The notes under the pieces were generated by a model that was given only the letters and a program-made list of their open reading frames with translations, had not been told where the DNA came from and searched no databases. The position numbers were made by a program, and so were the translations under genes. Shown here piece by piece: positions 59,350-64,000 of a DNA stretch of 64,000 bases. Numbering within the stretch: the first letter of the stretch is position 1; each line of letters begins with the position of its first letter. Location: assembly GCF_001665605.1 (NCBI RefSeq), contig NZ_LZSV01000017.1, forward strand, positions 355,786 to 419,785. Direction: 5' to 3'. Source of the stretch: Mycobacterium sp. 852014-50255_SCH5639931 (GTDB taxonomy: Bacteria > Actinomycetota > Actinomycetes > Mycobacteriales > Mycobacteriaceae).

Positions 59350-61911
59350 TCAGTGCTTGAGCCGGATGCGCCAGCGCACCAGCGCGGCATAGCCGACCGA
59401 CAACACCGCGAGCATGCCCATGTCGAACAGCCAGGCGCCCGACGTGTGCTGGAAGTGGCTGTCCCGCGGGCTCTGCGGGCCGGGCGCCACCGTCCACAGG
59501 TCGACCGTCGACGCCTGCGCGGCGTACCCCCAACGTGAGGGCACCGCCCAGGACAGCTGGTCGAGGAAGATTCGGTTGGTGACCGGCACCATCCCGCCGG
59601 ACAGCACCATCTGCCCCATGAGCGAGACCACCAGCAGCGGCATGATCTGCTCGTTGGAGCGCGCCAGCGCCGACAGCAGCAGGCCCAGCATCGCGGCGGC
59701 CACACACGTCGCCGCGACGGCGACGAACAGCTCGAGGGTGGCGTTGCCGAGCAGCACGGCCGGCCGCTTCGGGGTGCCCTTGCCGGCCACCACGATGGCG
59801 GTGGCGATGGCCGCCTGGATGACGGCGAACACACAGAACACAGCGATCTTCGCCAGCAGGTAGGCGGTCGTAGACAGCCCGACCGCCTGCTCCCGCCGGA
59901 AGATCGGGCGCTCGCCGATGAGGTCGCGGATCGTCAGCGCGGTGCCCATGAACGCCGCTGCCATGGTGAGCAGCGTCAGGATCGTCCCGGCCTCGCCGGC
60001 CGAATCGCTCGTCGGGTCGGCGTAGCCGAAACCGGTGTGGCCGGGAACGGTCAGCGACAGCGCGCCCATCACGAACGGCAGCAGCGCCAGGAACACGAAG
60101 TAGGCGCGGTCGGAGACGACCAGGCGAACCTGGCGGCGGGCGACGGTGGAGAACTGGTGGCGCATGCTGGTGCGCGGCGCGACGCCGAGGTCGGCGGGCG
60201 CCTCCGTTTCCGGGGGCGGCGGGGGTTTGTTCTGCGCCAGGAAGCGGCGGTTGGCCTCGTCGGGGTCGGCGCCCACCTTCGCAAAAATCTGCGCCCAGTT
60301 GGTGGTCCCCATGACCGTCCCGATCTGGTCGGGCGGCCCCAGGAAGGCCGTCTTGCCGCCGGGCGCCATCAGCAGCACCTGGTCGCAGACGTCCAGGTAG
60401 GTCAGCGAGTGGGTGACCACCAGCACCACCCGGCCCGCGTCGGCCAGCTGGCGCAGCATCGTCATGACCTGAAGGTCCAGCGCCGGGTCCAGACCGGACG
60501 TCGGCTCGTCGAGGATCAGCAGCGACGGCCCGGTGAGCAGTTCGAGCGCAACCGAGGCGCGCTTGCGCTGCCCACCGGAAAGCTTGTCCACCCGGGTGTC
60601 CGCGTGCTGCGTCAGCCCCAGCTCGTCGAGCACCTGCGCGACGACCTCTTCCCGGTCGGCCTTGGTGGTGTCGGGCGGCAGCCGCAGCTCGGCCGCGTAG
60701 CCGAGGGCCTGGTTGACCGTGAGCTGGCGGTGCACCACGTCGTCCTGGGGGACCATCCCGATCCTGGTCCGCAGCGACGCGTACTCGGTGTGGATGTTGT
60801 GGCCCTCGAACGTGACCAGCCCGGAGGTCGGGGTGGCGTACCCGGCGATCAGCCGCGACAGCGTGGTCTTGCCGGCGCCGGACCCGCCGATGAGTGCGGT
60901 CAGCGTGCCCGGGCGGGCCGTCATGGAAATCTTTTCGAGCAGGTTCTTGCCGTTGACGCTGAAGTCGACGCCCCGCACCTCCAGGCCGCCGGTGCGCGCG
61001 GCGGCCTCCTGGCGGCGGACCAGGATGCCGCCGGAGAACACCAGGTCGACGTTGCCGATGGTCACCACGTCGCCCTCGGACAGCACCGCGGACGCGGCCT
61101 TGACCCCGTTGACGAAGGTGCCGTTGCTGCTGTTGGCGTCGCGGATCTCGGGGCCCGCCGGCGTCGGCGTCAGGAACGCGTGGTGCCGCGACGCCAGCAC
61201 GTCGTGAATGACGATGTCGTTGTTGAGGGCGCGACCGATCCAGGCCGCGCGTCCGGGCCGCTCGGTCCCCCGCTCGGAATCGGGACCCAGGTTCTTCACC
61301 CGCGTGGTGGGGAACTCCGCCACCTGGCCGCTCACGCCGATCTGGGTCGGCTGATTGAGCTCCGGCGGCCCGCCTGTCTGCGGTACCGAGCGGGTCGCGG
61401 CATCCGGCCGGACGATCGGTACGGCGGTGGTGCGGTGCGGCCCCTCCCACGGGTGCGGGCGCGGCGGCTGCGCCGGTGGTTGCCGCGGTGGCGCCGGCGG
61501 CCGCTGGCCGGCCGGCTGCGCACGCACCGGCTGGGCGTCGCTGGGCGGCGAGATGACCGGGATCGACTCCGTGGTCGGCGGGAGCATGCCCACGGCCCCG
61601 GTGTGGTGGCCGATTTCGAAGGTGATCGGGGGGCCGTCGGGCTTGCCGATGTTGACGGTCTGGCCGTCCTCGATGTCGACCAGCGGCACCCGCTGGCCGT
61701 TCGCGTACACCCCGTTCAGCGAATTGTTGTCCAGCGCAATCCACTTGCCGCGATCGAAGCGCAGCAGCAGGTGCGAGCGGGCGACCAGCGGATGCGCCAC
61801 CCGCAAGTCCGCGCGCAGGTCGCTCCCGACGACCACGTCGCGGCCGGCCGCGAAGCTGCCCTTCGATCGGTCGGATCGAACAGTGAGGACTGGCGCCGCG
61901 GCTTGAGTCAT
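59350..61911 (-). CDS. FHA-domain ABC transporter, Rv1747-like, copy 1
   Basis: One-piece ABC exporter of 853 residues. Order: FHA1 (about 1-100, with ARSHLLLRF), a Pro-rich linker with several Thr, FHA2 (about 215-305, LASRHHAFLT and NSSNGTFVNGVK), ATP-binding domain (Walker A GGSGAGKTTLSRL; signature LSGGQRKRASVAL; Walker B LLILDEPTSGLDP), then a six-helix ABC2 membrane domain. Rv1747 exports phosphatidylinositol mannosides and is phosphorylated by PknF in its linker; linker Thr here could serve likewise. It follows copy 2 after 1 base. Confidence 0.94.
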   Translation of the reverse strand: MTQAAAPVLTVRSDRSKGSFAAGRDVVVGSDLRADLRVAHPLVARSHLLLRFDRGKWIALDNNSLNGVYANGQRVPLVDIEDGQTVNIGKPDGPPITFEIGHHTGAVGMLPPTTESIPVISPPSDAQPVRAQPAGQRPPAPPRQPPAQPPRPHPWEGPHRTTAVPIVRPDAATRSVPQTGGPPELNQPTQIGVSGQVAEFPTTRVKNLGPDSERGTERPGRAAWIGRALNNDIVIHDVLASRHHAFLTPTPAGPEIRDANSSNGTFVNGVKAASAVLSEGDVVTIGNVDLVFSGGILVRRQEAAARTGGLEVRGVDFSVNGKNLLEKISMTARPGTLTALIGGSGAGKTTLSRLIAGYATPTSGLVTFEGHNIHTEYASLRTRIGMVPQDDVVHRQLTVNQALGYAAELRLPPDTTKADREEVVAQVLDELGLTQHADTRVDKLSGGQRKRASVALELLTGPSLLILDEPTSGLDPALDLQVMTMLRQLADAGRVVLVVTHSLTYLDVCDQVLLMAPGGKTAFLGPPDQIGTVMGTTNWAQIFAKVGADPDEANRRFLAQNKPPPPPETEAPADLGVAPRTSMRHQFSTVARRQVRLVVSDRAYFVFLALLPFVMGALSLTVPGHTGFGYADPTSDSAGEAGTILTLLTMAAAFMGTALTIRDLIGERPIFRREQAVGLSTTAYLLAKIAVFCVFAVIQAAIATAIVVAGKGTPKRPAVLLGNATLELFVAVAATCVAAAMLGLLLSALARSNEQIMPLLVVSLMGQMVLSGGMVPVTNRIFLDQLSWAVPSRWGYAAQASTVDLWTVAPGPQSPRDSHFQHTSGAWLFDMGMLAVLSVGYAALVRWRIRLKH

Positions 61912-61912
61912 C

Positions 61913-64000
61913 TCAGCGTTTCAGCCGGATGTGCCATCGGACGAAGCCGGTGTAGGCGGCGGACAGGAACGCGAGCATCGCCATGTCGAACACGAAGATG
62001 TGTTTGGAGTGCTGCCAGATCGGGTCGTTGGTGGGGATCTGTTTGACCTTCACCAGCGATGGAAAGTCGATCGACGACGCACCCGCGGCGTAGCCCCAGC
62101 GGGCCGGTGTCAGCCACGCGAGCTCCTCGAGGCCGAAGCGCTGATAGACCGGGATCATGCCGCTGGAAAACACCAGCTGCGACATGATCGACACCACGAG
62201 CAGCGGCATGATCTGTTCGTTGGACTGCGCCACGGCCGACAACAGCAGGCCCAGCATCGCCGACGCCACACAGGTGCCCGCGACGGTGACGAACAGCGAG
62301 AAGGTGGAGTTGCCGAAGAACGGCGGGTGGGCCGTCGGCGCACCCTTGCCCAGCCGCACGATCATCGTCGCCACCGCCGCCTGCATCGTCGCGAAGACGC
62401 AGAACACCGCGATCTTTGCCAGCAGGTAGGCGGTGGTGGACAGCCCGACGGCCTGCTCCCGCCGGAAGATCGCGCGCTCGCCGATCAGGTCGCGGATCGT
62501 CAGCGCGGTGCCCATGAAGACTGCGCCGATGTTCAGCAGCACCATGATGTACTGCGGCTGCGTGGGGGCGATGCCCAGCGGATCGGCCGGGCCGAGGCCG
62601 GGGTGGGGGCCTTTCACCGTCAGCGACAACGCGCCGATGAGGAACGGCAGGATCGCCAGGAAGATCGTGTAACCGCGGTCGGATACGACGAGGCGCACCT
62701 GGCGGCGGGCGATCGTGGACAGCTGCCGCCACAGGTCGGTCCTCGGCGGTTCGCCCAGGTCGGCCGGGCTCTGCGGGGACGGCGCCTGGGACTGCTGCTG
62801 ATTGCGCTCCTTGAAGCGGCGGTTGGCCTCGTCGGGATCGGCGCCCACCTTCGCGAAGATGTCGGCCCAGTTACGGGTGCCCATGGCCGCCTCGACCTGA
62901 TCGGGTGGCCCGCAGAACGCGGTCTTGCCGCCCGGCGCGACCAGCAGGATCTGATCGCACACGTCCAGGTAGGACACCGAGTGGGTCACCACCAACACTG
63001 TGCGTCCGGCGTCGGCGAGCTGGCGCAGCATCAGCATGACCTGACGATCCAGCGCCGGGTCCAGGCCGGAGGTCGGCTCGTCGAGCAGCAGCAGGGACGG
63101 CTGGGTTAGCAGCTCGAGGGCCACCGAGGCGCGCTTGCGCTGGCCGCCCGACAGCTTGTCGACCCGGGTCTCGGCGTGCTTGGTCATGTCGAGTTCTTCG
63201 AGGACCTGGGCGACGATCTGAGCCCGCTCGGCTTTGCTGGTGTCGGGGGGCAGTCGCAGCTCGGCGGCGTAGTTCAGGGCCTGGTTGACGGTCAGTTGGC
63301 GGTGCACGACGTCGTCTTGCGGGACCATTCCGATCCTGCTGCGCATCGAGGCGTACTCGGCGTGGATGTCGTGACCCTCGAAGGTCACCGTGCCCGAAGT
63401 GGGGCTGGTGTAGCCCACGATCAGCCGCGACAGCGTGGTCTTGCCGGCACCCGAACCGCCGATGATGGCCGTCAGCGTGCCGGGCCGGGCGGTCAGCGAG
63501 ATGTGGTCGAGCAGCTGCTTTCCGTGGTCGACGGTGTAGCAGACGGAGTTCACTTCCAGGCCGCCGGTGCGCGTCGCGGCCTCGGTGCGGCGGAGCAGCT
63601 CACCGCGGGTGAACACTAGGTCGACGTTTCCGATGGTGACCACGTCGCCCTCGGTCAGCACCGCGGACCCCACCCGCACGCCGTTGACGAAGGTGCCGTT
63701 GACGCTGTGCGCGTCGCGGATCTCGGTGCCCAGCTGCGTCTGGGTCAGGAACGCGTGATGGCGGGACGCGAGGACGTCCTGGATGACGACGTCGTTGTCG
63801 GTGGAACGGCCGATGGTCAGCGCGCCGGAAGGCTTCTGGATGGCCCCGGTTCGCGAAGGCCTGAGCGCGTGGAACATCTTCGTCGCCAGGTTGGCCACCT
63901 CGGGCGGCTTGGCGCTGGTGGGTGACATCCGGGTCTCCGGCGCCGGCATCTGCGGGTGCGGCTGGAAACTGGGGGGCGGTGCCGGTGCGGCGGGTGGAGG
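61913..64000 (-). CDS. FHA-domain ABC transporter, Rv1747-like, copy 2 (5'-truncated)
   Basis: Paralogue of the neighbouring transporter, cut by the window end: the frame stays open for 17 Pro-rich codons above the Met at 63949, so the N-terminal FHA1 and linker lie outside. Present: the FHA2 domain (GRSTDNDVVIQDVLASRHHA, NGTFVNGVRV), the ATPase with GGSGAGKTTLSRL, LSGGQRKRASV and LLLLDEPTSGLDP, and the ABC2 membrane domain. Two such genes in tandem with a 1-base gap suggest a recent duplication or a heterodimer. Confidence 0.93.
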   Translation of the reverse strand, partial: PPPAAPAPPPSFQPHPQMPAPETRMSPTSAKPPEVANLATKMFHALRPSRTGAIQKPSGALTIGRSTDNDVVIQDVLASRHHAFLTQTQLGTEIRDAHSVNGTFVNGVRVGSAVLTEGDVVTIGNVDLVFTRGELLRRTEAATRTGGLEVNSVCYTVDHGKQLLDHISLTARPGTLTAIIGGSGAGKTTLSRLIVGYTSPTSGTVTFEGHDIHAEYASMRSRIGMVPQDDVVHRQLTVNQALNYAAELRLPPDTSKAERAQIVAQVLEELDMTKHAETRVDKLSGGQRKRASVALELLTQPSLLLLDEPTSGLDPALDRQVMLMLRQLADAGRTVLVVTHSVSYLDVCDQILLVAPGGKTAFCGPPDQVEAAMGTRNWADIFAKVGADPDEANRRFKERNQQQSQAPSPQSPADLGEPPRTDLWRQLSTIARRQVRLVVSDRGYTIFLAILPFLIGALSLTVKGPHPGLGPADPLGIAPTQPQYIMVLLNIGAVFMGTALTIRDLIGERAIFRREQAVGLSTTAYLLAKIAVFCVFATMQAAVATMIVRLGKGAPTAHPPFFGNSTFSLFVTVAGTCVASAMLGLLLSAVAQSNEQIMPLLVVSIMSQLVFSSGMIPVYQRFGLEELAWLTPARWGYAAGASSIDFPSLVKVKQIPTNDPIWQHSKHIFVFDMAMLAFLSAAYTGFVRWHIRLKR

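Noticed and set aside
58652..61744. Minus-strand open frame of 1030 codons
   Set aside because: It covers mfpA antisense and runs out of frame through the FHA-ABC gene; low-complexity Arg/Gly/Ala composition shows it is not coding.

Overview
This is a GC-rich chromosomal window from a Mycobacterium, most likely a slow-growing non-tuberculous species of the M. avium complex type. The genus call rests on the presence and order of genus markers: groES/groEL1 with a His-rich GroEL tail, whiB3, sigD-rsdA, guaB2-guaB3-choD, the imuA'-imuB and dnaE2 mutasome genes, cmaA1, mfpA and a conservon. The species call is inference. From memory of the M. tuberculosis map (no alignment was run), the backbone matches Rv3423c to Rv3361c read in reverse, with several accessory inserts and gaps.

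Layout: (1) 1-6.9 kb: the 3' part of alr, an alpha/beta hydrolase, the tRNA t6A genes tsaE-tsaB-rimI-tsaD in one overlapping operon, then CIRCE-groES and groEL1, closed by a strong terminator. (2) 6.9-13.4 kb: an accessory block between groEL1 and whiB3 with a secreted protein, a di-iron ferritin-like protein, a nitroreductase/MarR/HAB-mutase-like group, a degenerate Cu/Zn-SOD-like lipoprotein, and a coupled hemerythrin and Rieske membrane protein. (3) 13.4-22 kb: whiB3, a Rv3415c-like gene, sigD-rsdA, a DUF5319 gene, guaB2-guaB3 and choD. (4) 21.5-33.9 kb: a TauD-like alkylsulfatase under a TetR repressor with twin operators, a GH65 phosphorylase with a beta-phosphoglucomutase, a tightly coupled five-gene MFS/NmrA/methyltransferase/methyltransferase/hydrolase operon with a divergent HxlR regulator, and a TetR/flavin monooxygenase pair. 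(5) 34-54 kb: guaA, SOS-boxed imuA'-imuB, cmaA1, a small cluster with a nucleoside hydrolase and a 2OG-Fe dioxygenase, acrA1, lpqD, htdY, otsB2, a wax-ester/TAG-synthase-like gene, SOS-boxed dnaE2, two secreted unknowns, an Rv3368c-type nitroreductase, a YCII protein, a SpoU methyltransferase and a SAM methyltransferase. (6) 54.7-64 kb: a conservon (sensor kinase-like, roadblock, DUF742, GTPase) continuing into mfpA, then two tandem FHA-ABC transporters of Rv1747 type, the second cut by the window edge.

Functional links: the two SOS boxes put imuA'-imuB and dnaE2, about 12 kb apart, in one LexA-controlled translesion mutasome. CIRCE points to HrcA control of groES. The conservon GTPase and MfpA are translationally coupled, as expected for a GTPase-controlled gyrase-protection module. 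The most novel-looking parts are the five-gene operon at 26.2-31.3 kb, the nitroarene-type group at 9.2-11 kb, the SOD-like lipoprotein without its metal ligands, and the redox pair beside whiB3. No rRNA, tRNA, CRISPR array, insertion sequence or phage gene was seen.
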